Notes under the pieces: model-generated
Database searches by the model: none
What the model saw: the letters and a program-made list of their open reading frames with translations, nothing else
Told to the model about the DNA's origin: nothing
NCBI RefSeq assembly: GCF_023973145.1
Contig: NZ_CP099546.1
Coordinates: forward strand, 868,001 to 932,000
Direction of reading: 5' to 3'
Origin: Natronosalvus vescus
GTDB lineage: Archaea; Halobacteriota; Halobacteria; Halobacteriales; Natrialbaceae
DNA length: 64,000 nt
Shown here: in pieces, positions 17,296 through 25,778 of the stretch
How positions within the stretch are numbered: position 1 is the stretch's first letter
Layout of the letters: each line of letters opens with the position of its first letter
Translations under genes and position numbers: made by a program

Positions 17296-17387
17296 GTCGG
17301 ACGACGACACGTCATCGCAACCACGTCGACTAACCTGATTGTCAGGTAACCCTACATTGATACTATTGCTTCCGGTACAGTCGACGT

Positions 17388-18695
17388 ATGCGTCGCTCAC
17401 TGGTCATCGGACTCGCGCTCCTGGCGATCGCGTTCCTCTTTATGGGTGGCCCATCGCTCCTGTTCTCCCCGTCGACGGCCGACGTCGCCCCCGAGGAGAC
17501 CGACGAGCCGGAGCTTGAGCTCGTCGAGTTCGAGGATTCCGACAGCTCAATCTGGGCTTTCATGAGCGCCAGGGAGGCACACGACAAGCGAAGCCCGATC
17601 AACGTCTTCGTCCGTGGTGACACCGACAACGTCGTTAGAACCCTCACCGAGGAGGGCGACGGCGACTGGGAGGAACTCGACGAGGAAGAGCTAGACGCCG
17701 AGTCTGAGACGTTCGCGTTCATCGAGGACGAGGGCCACCACGCGACGGGGACGGAGTGGGGAGATGCTGCGGGGACGACCAGGTACGCTTGGGTCGATCC
17801 TGGCGACAGCGATCCCTACTGGATGACCGAGACGCTCCAGCTCGACGACGGCGACTACTACGGCGAGCGTATGCACATTCGCCTCTACGAGAGTCCGAAC
17901 GATGACGACCAGTGGGTCGCGATGCAGGGCCACACCGAACACTTCGACTGGTTTACGCTCCGCCATCGGGTCGACGGCGTCGAAGAGGCTCAGCTTCGGA
18001 TCGAACAGGAGTTCATGGAGCTTCCGGGGGTCGATCCCCAGCAGGACGTCGTTCGGATCAACGTCCAGAACTCCGGCCCGTCCGACGCCGACGGCTGGGC
18101 GACGAAAATCAACCTTCTCGGGATGACGTTCACGCCGTTCCTGCTGGGAATCGGTCTCGCAGCCGGGAAGACCGTCGCCAGGCAAACTCCCGAGAGCGTC
18201 GACCGCCACCTTACCGACGTCGACCGGAAGCGCCTGCAGGCCGCGAGAGATCGGCTCGAGGCCGATCACCTGCTCCTCGCGATGACAATCATCTCGCTGT
18301 TCCTCGGAGTTCGCATTGCGGGGGTCGCCCTCGAGCGCTGGACGGAGTTCCTCAGCATGCACATGATCGCGGCGCTCCTGTATCCTGTCATCGCGCTGGG
18401 AATTCCGGTCGCGACCTATCTGGTTGCGAGCCGGCTCGAGCGCCGACTCGATGCGGCCGTCGCCGCCTCGCTCTCGCTCGCAGCGGCGATCTGGATCGAC
18501 TACGGCCTGATGAACGTCGACTCCCTGCCAGTGGACGTCGTCCTTCAGCGGATGCTCGTCATCGTCGCCCTTGGCCTGATCGCGGGTGGTGCGGCTCGCC
18601 GGGCGACCCGCGAGAGCCGATTCAACGACATGCTCGTCGTCGGCGTTGCCACGTGGGCCATCGTGCTCGTCGGCACGTTGTTCGGGTACTTCTGA
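17388..18695 (+). CDS. Membrane protein with LssY_C-like extracytoplasmic domain
   Basis: A 435-residue protein. It has an N-terminal membrane segment (LVIGLALLAIAFLFMG), then a soluble domain of about 200 residues. The motifs SPINVFVRGDTDNVVRTLTEEGDGDW, HHATGTEWGD, YYGERMHIRLYES and VAMQGHTEHFDWFTLRHRVDG are in that domain. At least five further membrane segments follow (for example FTPFLLGIGLAAG, LLLAMTIISLFLGVRIAGV). The soluble part resembles the LssY C-terminal domain (PF14067-type), found in bacteria fused to or near phospholipid phosphatases. The match is from motif memory and moderate. It is convergent with the giant nuclease-containing gene, 28 bp away. Confidence 0.55.
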   Translation: MRRSLVIGLALLAIAFLFMGGPSLLFSPSTADVAPEETDEPELELVEFEDSDSSIWAFMSAREAHDKRSPINVFVRGDTDNVVRTLTEEGDGDWEELDEEELDAESETFAFIEDEGHHATGTEWGDAAGTTRYAWVDPGDSDPYWMTETLQLDDGDYYGERMHIRLYESPNDDDQWVAMQGHTEHFDWFTLRHRVDGVEEAQLRIEQEFMELPGVDPQQDVVRINVQNSGPSDADGWATKINLLGMTFTPFLLGIGLAAGKTVARQTPESVDRHLTDVDRKRLQAARDRLEADHLLLAMTIISLFLGVRIAGVALERWTEFLSMHMIAALLYPVIALGIPVATYLVASRLERRLDAAVAASLSLAAAIWIDYGLMNVDSLPVDVVLQRMLVIVALGLIAGGAARRATRESRFNDMLVVGVATWAIVLVGTLFGYF

Positions 18696-18723
18696 ACTGG
18701 AATTGGCGTCCCGGTTCGCCAGA

Positions 18724-21700
18724 TCACTCACCAGGCTCGTAGGCCCCGAACAGCGGGAACGAGTCGTTGAACGCCCCGGTCTCGAGGATCGCCGGGTCGT
18801 CCGCGAGGTGGCTGTCCTCGTCGATCACGCGGTCGTCGTTGAACCGGAGATCCGTGTTCAGCCCGCTCGCGAGCGCGTTCAGGTTCGCGAAGCCGTCGTC
18901 GTCGGTGTCGGCGCTGCCGAGGAGGATCACGGCACCGCCCTCGGTTCGGTATTTTCGGAGGGCGATGATCTCGCCCATCGTGAGTTCCCGCGCTGGTGCC
19001 GTCACGAGCACCGCACGCGGCGTCGTCTCCTCGCGAGGGAGCGTCCGCTCGAGGTCGTTGACCTGCCGGAGTCGCGTGCCGACCCCCTCGAGGTAGCGCA
19101 TGAAGTACTGACAGCGCTCGAGGGAGATCGAACCGGGGGCGTTGAACTGCCCCTGACCACCTGCGATCAGGACGTCCCCGTCGGTCTCCGACAGCGAGTC
19201 GATGAGGTTCGCGAGGAACGGGAAGTTGCCGTAGCCGCTCGTGTCGACGAACCCTTCGGCCCCCTCGTACTGTTCGTGGATCAAGAGCCCGCCGACAAGT
19301 GCGAGGTTCTTGCGTTCGTCGACGCCGACCAGTGGAACGTCGTCGTAGGCGACCCCGCTCGAGCCGCGTTCCTGGGTCGCTGTCTGACTCGCGTACACCG
19401 GGACACGCTCGGGGCGAAGGCGGCCACCGTCGCGGCCCCGGCGGCTTCGGACGCTGCGGGCCTCGGGAACGAACAGCGATTCGACCGGGTCGTTCCGGAT
19501 CTCCTCGAGAGCGTCGAAATCGGCCCCACTCCAGACGCCGATGCCGTCGGCGAGGGCGGCCTCTTCGATTTCGGCCCACGCGTCGTGTTTCGAGAAGCCC
19601 GAGGAGTAGATGCGGGCGTGGCCCGTCTCGATCATCTCGCGGTTGTAGTTCACCGTGTACTGGCCGGCGGGGCCGGCGTCGAAGTCGTCTGGGTCGTAGT
19701 ACATGTACATCAACAGCCGACCGTAGTTACCCCGTTTCGGCTCGACGGGATCGAACGTGAGCTTGACGCGCCGACCCTCGACGTCGCTCTCGCCGGCTTG
19801 CGCGTCGGGTGCCAGCCGCTCGAGCGAGTACGCGGTGGCGTTCGCCCCCCAGGCGTCGAGGTGCTCGAGGTCGTCGATGCCGAACCACTCCTCGGGATCG
19901 TTCGTTGCCGTTCCCGTTTCCGGCGTGTCGATGCCGATGTGCCGGACGACGTCCCGGTAGTCGAACTCGCTGTCGAACTCCACCTCGGCGGTATCGCCGT
20001 CGAACACTCGAACGACCCGGCCGTAGTACTCGCCGCCCTGTTCGAAGGGGATGGCGATCGACTTCTCCCGGGTTTCGAAGTACGGGAAGTCCGTATTGAG
20101 GTTCGACGTGGCGATGTTGAAATCACCCTCGTCGTTGACCTGATCGGAATTGAAGCGGAACGCGAGATCGAGCGCGTCGGCGATCTCGTTCAGGTTCTCC
20201 GTCTCGTCGAAGCCGACGGCCTCGTTGCCCTGGCCACCGAAGTCAGACTGATCGAACAGGAAGAGTGCGCCTCCGTCGTCGACGTACGCGGAGAGGGCAT
20301 CGCGCTCGGCCTGGGTGAACGCCTCCTCGGGGGTCATGACGACCAGGCCGTCGCCGTCCTCGAGTGTTGGGCCGTCTACCTCGCCGAAGTAGTCGAAGCC
20401 GGTGTTGAAGTTCCCGCTCGTCGGCACGAAACTGGTTCCGGCATTGTTCGTCCCGTCTTCGACCTGGTCGGCGTTGAACCGGAACGGGAGGGTGAGGTGC
20501 TCGGCGATCGCGTTCAGATTGTCGGTCTCCTCGTTGATGTGCTCGGACTCGTCGAACAGCAAGAGCCCGCCGCCGTCGTCGACGAACGTGGAGAGGGCGT
20601 CGAGTTCGGCTGATGTAAACGCCTTGCTCGGGGACGCCGTCGCCAGCACGGCCGCCGTCTCGAGCGCCCCGCCGCCTGCAAAGAAGTCGAACGCCTCGTT
20701 GACGTTCGTCGTCTGTGGGATGAAGGGTGCCCAGGCGCTGTTGTCGTCGTCGACGACCTGATCGGAATTGAAGCGGAACGCGAGGTCGAGCGCGTCGGCG
20801 ATGGCGTTGAGTTCTGGTGTCGAGTCGCCGCCGAAGTTCGCCTCGTCGTGGAGGAACACCGCGCCGCCGTCGGTGACGAACGCAGAGAGGGCGTCGAGGG
20901 TGTCGTCGGTGAAGTCCTCTCCGGGCGAGGTGATCACCACCAGGTCGGCGTCCGCGAGGCCGCTCTCGAGGTCGCTCGTAGCCTCGACGGTAAAGCCGCG
21001 CGATTCGGCGAGGGTGCGGAGCTGACTGTAGTCCTCGAGGCCCAGTGCCTGGCCGTGGCCCTCGTCGTACAGTACGGTTCCCGTCCCGCCGAGTCGATCT
21101 TCCCAGGCGTTGACGAGGAACCGTCGGTTGGCGTCGACGTCACTCTCGTCGGTGGCGAAGTCGGCACCGACGCCGACCACGGAGCCGTCGACGGCGACCA
21201 GCGGAATGTCGACGTCGTCGGGGTAGGCCACGAAGCCGTTCGGGTCGTGAGCGACCTCGGACTCGATCGTGACGGCGTTCTCGTCGCTGGTGAACGTGAT
21301 AGTCGCCGTATACTCCTCCTGTGGCGGGTTCTGGAGGCCTTCGATCGTCACGCTCGAATCGCCGACGATGGACGTCGTGAAGATACCGCTGAGGTCGAAG
21401 GTGGCACTCGAGCCGCTATAGCTTCCGCTGTTGACGCTGATCTCGCTCGTGTCCGGGCCGCTGCTCAGTTCCCGCGTGAGGACGACCGTCACGTCGTCGT
21501 TGGTCAGCCCGTCGAGGCTCGTTCCCTCGGGGTACTCGACGGTAATCGTGTCGACCTCGCCCTCGCCCTCGACGTCGACGTCGTCGAACGACCAGGTGTG
21601 CGTCGCCGTGGCCGACGGCGTCGAGGGGACGGCGGCGAGCGTCTGCTCTCCGGCACCGTCGCTCGCATCCTCGTTCTCGGCCGTCGGCTCGGCCCAGACG

Positions 21701-22782
21701 GCGACCAGGGAGTCGTCGGTCAACGGTGTTCGGTCGGCGGCCAGGAGACTCGCCGTCGAGAAGAACTCGAGTTCCGGCACGGAGCCGTCGCCCTCGAGCA
21801 GGTCGTCGGTCGTGGCGAACGCGTAGCCCGCGTCCTCGACGGTCGACGCGAAGTCGGTGAACTTACCAGCGTTCCAGAAGGTGTCGTGTGCCTCGTCCCA
21901 GAGGATCGTCGGCGTGTCCGCGGGACTCGACGCCGTGAGGTCGTCGAGGACGTTCACGATGAATTCGGCGTTGGCATCGCTGAAGTTGTCGAAATCGCTG
22001 TCGGCGGCGAAGCCGGCGCCGCCGAAGCCGACGACCTGGCCCGCTTTCGCGATGAGCGGAATCGGGTCGTCGTCGTACAGGTACGCGCCGTCGTCCTCGC
22101 CGTCAATGTTCTCGGCCGTCGGCTCGGCCCAGACGACGACGTACGCCGGGTTGGTCAGGGCGGTGCCGTCGACGTCGACCAAGCTCGCCGTCGAGTCGAA
22201 CGTCAGTTCCGAGAGGTCGGTCTCGAGCAACGACTTGGTCGCTTTCAGCTCGTAGCCCGAGTCGGCGGCGTACTGGCGGAACGACTCGTAGTTCTCGAGG
22301 GCCAGCCCGTGGAACTGGTCGTGGCCCTCGTCCCACAGCACCGTCCCCTCGCCGCCGATTTTGTCGTCGAAGCAGTTCAGGAGGAAGTGTTCGTTCCCGA
22401 AACGAAAGCCGCCCTGGTCGTCGCTGACGAAGTCGACCGAGCCAAAGCCAAGGACGTTCCCGTCCTCGGAGACCAGCGGAATGTCGTTGTCCTCGTAGAC
22501 GACCGTCTCCGGGCCGTCGGCCGTCGTCTCGAAGTTCTCCGCAGTAGGTTCGGCCCAGACGACCACGACGTCGTCGTCCGCGAGTTCGCTCTCGCCGTCG
22601 GCGGCGATTTGGCTCGCCGTCGAGTAAAACGAGAGGTGAGTGAGCTGGCCGTCCTCTGCGGGTACCGTCGACGACTCGAGTGCACCGGCCTGGGGGCTTC
22701 CGAGTGCGAGACCGCCGGCTGTGGCCCCGAGCATCGACAGAAACGATCGCCGCCTGAGATTTTCGACCCCGTTGGGTTCCAT
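18724..22782 (-). CDS. Giant Tat-exported protein: repeated DUF4350/GATase-like modules plus staphylococcal-nuclease domain
   Basis: A 1352-residue secreted protein. Residues 1-35 are a Tat signal (RRRSFLSMLGATAGG). Three N-terminal units carry DxxVVVWAEPTAEN (about 70-83, 213-225, 357-370) with VLGFG / VVGFG strands and (V/I)LWDE(G/A)H. An Ig-like beta domain spans about 400-510. From 560, class-I-glutamine-amidotransferase-like (DUF4350-type) units repeat, each ending FRFN(S/A)DQV (about 668, 764, 871), with a fourth at the C-terminus (LRFNDDRV, about 1312). Residues 918-1085 are a complete SNase domain: D930 in FDGDT, R947, D952 and E955 in RHIGIDTPE, and R1022 in NYGR. The spacing equals that of staphylococcal nuclease D21, R35, D40, E43 and R87. 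There is no membrane anchor. Extracellular nucleic-acid degradation is a sound inference. The roles of the other modules are unknown. Confidence 0.85.
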   Translation of the reverse strand: MEPNGVENLRRRSFLSMLGATAGGLALGSPQAGALESSTVPAEDGQLTHLSFYSTASQIAADGESELADDDVVVVWAEPTAENFETTADGPETVVYEDNDIPLVSEDGNVLGFGSVDFVSDDQGGFRFGNEHFLLNCFDDKIGGEGTVLWDEGHDQFHGLALENYESFRQYAADSGYELKATKSLLETDLSELTFDSTASLVDVDGTALTNPAYVVVWAEPTAENIDGEDDGAYLYDDDPIPLIAKAGQVVGFGGAGFAADSDFDNFSDANAEFIVNVLDDLTASSPADTPTILWDEAHDTFWNAGKFTDFASTVEDAGYAFATTDDLLEGDGSVPELEFFSTASLLAADRTPLTDDSLVAVWAEPTAENEDASDGAGEQTLAAVPSTPSATATHTWSFDDVDVEGEGEVDTITVEYPEGTSLDGLTNDDVTVVLTRELSSGPDTSEISVNSGSYSGSSATFDLSGIFTTSIVGDSSVTIEGLQNPPQEEYTATITFTSDENAVTIESEVAHDPNGFVAYPDDVDIPLVAVDGSVVGVGADFATDESDVDANRRFLVNAWEDRLGGTGTVLYDEGHGQALGLEDYSQLRTLAESRGFTVEATSDLESGLADADLVVITSPGEDFTDDTLDALSAFVTDGGAVFLHDEANFGGDSTPELNAIADALDLAFRFNSDQVVDDDNSAWAPFIPQTTNVNEAFDFFAGGGALETAAVLATASPSKAFTSAELDALSTFVDDGGGLLLFDESEHINEETDNLNAIAEHLTLPFRFNADQVEDGTNNAGTSFVPTSGNFNTGFDYFGEVDGPTLEDGDGLVVMTPEEAFTQAERDALSAYVDDGGALFLFDQSDFGGQGNEAVGFDETENLNEIADALDLAFRFNSDQVNDEGDFNIATSNLNTDFPYFETREKSIAIPFEQGGEYYGRVVRVFDGDTAEVEFDSEFDYRDVVRHIGIDTPETGTATNDPEEWFGIDDLEHLDAWGANATAYSLERLAPDAQAGESDVEGRRVKLTFDPVEPKRGNYGRLLMYMYYDPDDFDAGPAGQYTVNYNREMIETGHARIYSSGFSKHDAWAEIEEAALADGIGVWSGADFDALEEIRNDPVESLFVPEARSVRSRRGRDGGRLRPERVPVYASQTATQERGSSGVAYDDVPLVGVDERKNLALVGGLLIHEQYEGAEGFVDTSGYGNFPFLANLIDSLSETDGDVLIAGGQGQFNAPGSISLERCQYFMRYLEGVGTRLRQVNDLERTLPREETTPRAVLVTAPARELTMGEIIALRKYRTEGGAVILLGSADTDDDGFANLNALASGLNTDLRFNDDRVIDEDSHLADDPAILETGAFNDSFPLFGAYEPGE

Positions 22783-23609
22783 GGGTCTACATTTTGGTTT
22801 TCGGATAAAAACGTTATTAATACTTTTTCAAGTATGGTTGTAGTTCGTCGATTCCCGACCTATTTCTTGGGTGATGAGGGTGAGACTATAGGAACCTCGG
22901 ACTGAAAGAAGGTGTCGATACCTCGAGCGTCGACGGTGGTCGGGGGTACGTGCCGGGTCGGCGCTGGCAGGGGTGCGTGAAGGCGAGTCCGACGGGAGTG
23001 ATGAGCGACCGCTCGAGAGGCATTCGAGTAGCACGGTGGACGTAACCAAACGGGACGAAGCCGACGCTCACGACCGATGAGAGCGCGGGGAATATCAATG
23101 ATGTGGTGGCTGATAAGTCACGAGGTCAGCGTTGGCAACGACAGACCCCACCCCCGCGCGTATAGGGGAACGCCCTCGGTGAAGGTAATCTTGTTGGCTC
23201 CGTTCTCGTATCCTACACATCAGGTCTCTCGCCTGCAGTTAGAGGTGGCACGTGTCGTCAATTATGCCGCTGCAGGCGACATCGATACCGTTCGCCTCGA
23301 GCGGACTGCCGTCACGTGCAGGCAACCCGGTCGGATTACGCTGTCTCCGACGCCGATGGGAAGCACTCCGCTCGCGACTTTCTGGGGAGCGCGTGCTGAG
23401 ACGAGAACGCCCACTCCGGTTGCGTGTTTCGCGAGCGGACGCGGAACCTATCGGAGCCACTGCACGTCACTGCACAGTTGATCGCCAGCCGTGTCGGCGA
23501 TCAGTGTGTAACTCGTTGCAGTTGTCACTATCTCTTGCTGGGATTCGGTCTCGAGGTCGTTCGCGAGCGATGTAGTTTCCCACTCGTATCGATCGACTCG
23601 AGATGGCGG
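22783..23609. other. Gene-poor region, 827 bp
   Basis: No frame has a convincing start, codon bias and protein composition. Short frames on both strands look like random translations of GC-rich DNA. The left edge holds the promoter of the giant nuclease gene. The rest may be decayed coding sequence, but I cannot match any piece to a family. Confidence 0.5.
22805..22811 (-). promoter_or_regulatory. TATA box of the giant nuclease gene
   Basis: On the minus strand TTTTTAT lies 23-29 nt upstream of the ATG at 22782, inside an AT-rich block (22795-22835) that contrasts with the GC-rich surroundings. The spacing predicts a leaderless transcript. Confidence 0.55.
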
Positions 23610-23837
23610 CTACAACTCGCCCCCAGTTCGCTTGAATCGCATTATGATGGCAAACACGAATGCGAGTGTGAACAGTATGCCACCGCCGACCCTGAGGACG
23701 CCCGCAAGCGATGGGAGATAGTACATCGGGTCGATCCCCTCAAACGCCAGCTGTATACGCTGGCGAGCCCCAAACGCAATGACGATACCGTGTACAGCGA
23801 CGAGAGCCAGCATCCACCGAGTCGTCTTTTGATCCAT
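23610..23837 (-). CDS. Small two-helix membrane protein
   Basis: A 75-residue protein with two hydrophobic segments (WMLALVAVHGIVIAFGA and LRVGGGILFTLAFVFAIIM), separated by a short loop with IDPMYYLPSL and ending RFKRTGGEL. The composition and the clean topology suggest a real small gene. An AT-rich TATA-like stretch (TATATGAG on the minus strand) lies about 23-30 nt upstream. Function unknown. It stands alone in a gene-poor stretch. Confidence 0.6.
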   Translation of the reverse strand: MDQKTTRWMLALVAVHGIVIAFGARQRIQLAFEGIDPMYYLPSLAGVLRVGGGILFTLAFVFAIIMRFKRTGGEL

Positions 23838-24161
23838 AGGTGGTGCTGCAAGACGAACTCATATAGATCTACTACCATTTCGATGTGGGATTGCAGGGAT
23901 AGGTACTGAACGAGTTTCGTTTCACAGGGCTGACGTGGATGGGTGGATACGGATACCGGCTCCACGTTACTCGAGATTCTGGTTCATCGCTCGCTCAAAA
24001 CGGAGTGACGCGACCGGTGGGTGGCCGTCCAGACAGATGGGGGAGTTGTTATATATCGGCGCGTGATGTGCGTGGTGTGCGTGAATCGCTCGAAGCGAGC
24101 GAACCACTTCGGCACGATCTGTGAGAAACGGATGGCTCGAAAGCGACGGTTCGAACTCGAG
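23838..24161. other. Intergenic region, 324 bp
   Basis: Contains a probable TATA element for the small membrane protein at its left edge and another AT-rich box (TTATATAT) near 24047-24056. No gene, RNA or clear repeat is seen. Confidence 0.4.
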
Positions 24162-24419
24162 TTAGGCACCGTGCTCGGCCAGCCACTTCTGGAACGGGGA
24201 ACAGTCTTCGATGTGATCCGCGAGGCCCATCAGATGGTGAATTCGATTGGCGTAACTCTCGATGCCGTACTCAGCGCTCCCGACGAGCGCACTGATTTCC
24301 TCCCGATACTTCCTGGCACGGTAAGAGGCGTTCCCGTTCTCGAGGTCGAGAATCTCGCCTAGATCCTTGCTCGCTCGATAGGTCGTCGCCGGGTGGGTGC
24401 CCAAGTGAGGGGAGGTCAT
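24162..24419 (-). CDS. Small hypothetical protein
   Basis: An 85-residue, mostly helical protein (TTYRASKDLGEILDLE, YRARKYREEISALVG, YANRIHHLMGLADHIED). It has no membrane segment, Cys pair or recognised motif. The amino acid composition is natural for a haloarchaeal protein, and the frame is free of the Arg/Pro-rich look of shadow frames, so it is probably real. It lies between a gene-poor stretch and the tRNA-Arg region and could be a leftover of an integrated element, but nothing in the sequence proves that. Confidence 0.5.
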   Translation of the reverse strand: MTSPHLGTHPATTYRASKDLGEILDLENGNASYRARKYREEISALVGSAEYGIESYANRIHHLMGLADHIEDCSPFQKWLAEHGA

Positions 24420-24586
24420 CGATCACCCTACCCGACTCGCTCGGCAACGTTCTTCGGCGTCTCTCTGATCCCCGACTCAGCACGTTCGCTCGTCGCCTCG
24501 AGGCCACGGTTTGAAACGGCCTGGTTTTGGGGGCGCTTCCAGGGCTGGTCGTCGACGTCGGCAGCTCGAGGCGTCCGTCCACGGAT

Positions 24587-24640
24587 ACAATTGTTCGCCG
24601 TCGCCCAAGCAAAGGCACGATGGGATTCGAACCACGGTCG
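24587..24640 (-). repeat. Partial copy of the tRNA-Arg 3' half and its downstream flank
   Basis: Bases 24614-24633 are identical to 24715-24734, the T-arm and acceptor end of the tRNA-Arg gene. The next bases match again after a one-base deletion. The similarity continues into the flank (24587-24603 against 24693-24709) with two mismatches and a 5-base length difference between the blocks. The copy has no 5' half and cannot form a tRNA. It may be an attachment-site scar of an integrated element or a decayed tandem duplicate. Confidence 0.65.
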
Positions 24641-24712
24641 CAGACAAGCTGCTCTCTGATTCGAATCCCACGAGAGCCGCTAAGCACGGCTCACAATCGT
24701 TCGCCGGCGTAG

Positions 24713-24816
24713 CGGGCACGATGGGATTCGAACCCACGACCGTCGGATGTCTTCCCCTCTCGCACCCGCGACAGGGATAGAAGTCCGACGCTCTATCCAG
24801 ACTGAGCTACGTGCCC
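24713..24816 (-). tRNA. tRNA-Arg (anticodon TCT) with a 29-nt intron
   Basis: Read on the minus strand, the acceptor stem GGGCACG/CGTGCCC, D stem GCTC/GAGC, anticodon stem TCGGA/TCCGA and T arm with TTCGAAT all pair. The discriminator is G, and CCA is not encoded. The anticodon loop becomes CTTCTAA after removal of bases 24749-24777. The splice region forms a canonical bulge-helix-bulge: CTTC pairs with GAAG (4 bp), flanked by three-base bulges TAT and ACA, each cut after its second base, with CCC/GGG as the inner helix. The intron is at position 37/38, as usual in archaea. This tRNA reads AGA (and AGG by wobble). Confidence 0.95.
24749..24777 (-). other. Bulge-helix-bulge intron of tRNA-Arg(TCT)
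   Basis: A 29-nt intron lies between nucleotides 37 and 38 of the mature tRNA. Its 3' end GAAG pairs with the exon CTTC, forming the 4-bp central helix recognised by the archaeal splicing endonuclease. Both bulges are three bases long. Confidence 0.9.
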
Positions 24817-24883
24817 TCGCCCTCGTATCGTCGGGCAACCGGTATAAGCAGTGGGGATTTCGCCCTCCCACCGACCAGGGTTG

Positions 24884-25666
24884 CTACCCCGGCAGCAATC
24901 CATTCAGATCCGGATGCGCTCCCATATCCCCGCCCGTCAACGCAACACGATCACGCCGACGTTGCCACTGCTCGTGGCGCACGTAAACGTGAACGGGAAC
25001 CGACTCGAGCCCCAGCAGAGATGCCAGGGCCAGCCGTTCGTGGCCACTGTGGAGAATACACCGCCCGTCGCGGCCAACGTTCACCCGGATCTCCCCTTTC
25101 GCGGCCGGCAGATGTGGATACGGGTCGGCGATCGTCGGATCCGTCACGGTTCGATACTGTCGCCGATCCGTGATCGACACCGCACCCCGCGTCGCGATAT
25201 CAGTGAGATACCACTCGAGGGCGTTGCGATAGCCAGCTCCCTCGTCTCGCCCACCATCGGCCGTGACAGTCGCTCGAGTCGGGTCGTCTGCCACTTCCAC
25301 GTGTGACGCACGTCGAACGAGTCGCGCAACCGCTCGATAGCGCTCGGTCTCGAGAAACCGTTCGGTCTCGAGATCCCAGCGACCACGTTCGACGGCCTGG
25401 ACGTGTGGCGGCGAGGCCGCCTCCAGCGCTCGCCTGCGGGGCTCCGGCAGGGCGTGTCTGATCGCCCCCGGTGATAGCTCGAGAACCCGAAACGGCTCGA
25501 TCGACCCGGCGTGGTGACGCCCGCAGTGCCACCACGTCTGCCAGCGCAGTCGCTGACGGTGATACCAGCGAGCGAGGGCGATACCCGAGTCGGGGACGTC
25601 CGCCTTCCGCTCCGTCTCGGGCTCCGACTCCTCGAGGGTGGGCACTGACGCTTCGACGGTTCCCAT
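24884..25666 (-). CDS. ParB-like nuclease-fold domain protein
   Basis: A 260-residue protein. The N-terminal half is Arg/Trp-rich (ALARWYHRQRLRWQTWWHCGRHHAG). The C-terminal half ends with GEIRVNVGRDGRCILHSGHERLALASLLGLESVPVHVYVRH, which matches the ParB/sulfiredoxin-like core: a strand, then the G-(x)-HR/HERL-type motif, a helix and a final strand. In related haloarchaeal proteins this domain appears outside chromosome partitioning, and there is no parA here. The frame continues upstream past 25666, but its sequence there is shadow-like, so the ATG reading MGTVEASVPTLEE is chosen. It lies 67 bp from the tRNA-Arg gene on the same strand. Confidence 0.7.
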   Translation of the reverse strand: MGTVEASVPTLEESEPETERKADVPDSGIALARWYHRQRLRWQTWWHCGRHHAGSIEPFRVLELSPGAIRHALPEPRRRALEAASPPHVQAVERGRWDLETERFLETERYRAVARLVRRASHVEVADDPTRATVTADGGRDEGAGYRNALEWYLTDIATRGAVSITDRRQYRTVTDPTIADPYPHLPAAKGEIRVNVGRDGRCILHSGHERLALASLLGLESVPVHVYVRHEQWQRRRDRVALTGGDMGAHPDLNGLLPG

Positions 25667-25778
25667 CTTCCCTTCGAGACACCCTCGAGACGACCGTAAG
25701 TAACCACCGCGTAGGAACGGGTACGCTCGCCGATCCGAATCGAACGGGGACGTTACCGGTGCGCTGGACGCTACAATT

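Noticed and set aside
20848-22905. 685-residue open frame opposite the giant nuclease gene (and 675 residues at 18586-20613)
   Set aside because: They lie antisense to the nuclease gene, are Arg/Val/Glu-rich without domains and arise from GC-rich third positions.
22886-23098. 70-residue frame in the gene-poor region
   Set aside because: No recognisable pattern, and a start in GC-rich noise.
23077-23481. 134-residue frame as a remnant gene
   Set aside because: No match to any family motif and unnatural composition.
24601-24680. Second tRNA gene suggested by T-arm-like sequence
   Set aside because: Only the 3' half is similar; no D arm or anticodon arm pairs, so it is a partial duplicate.
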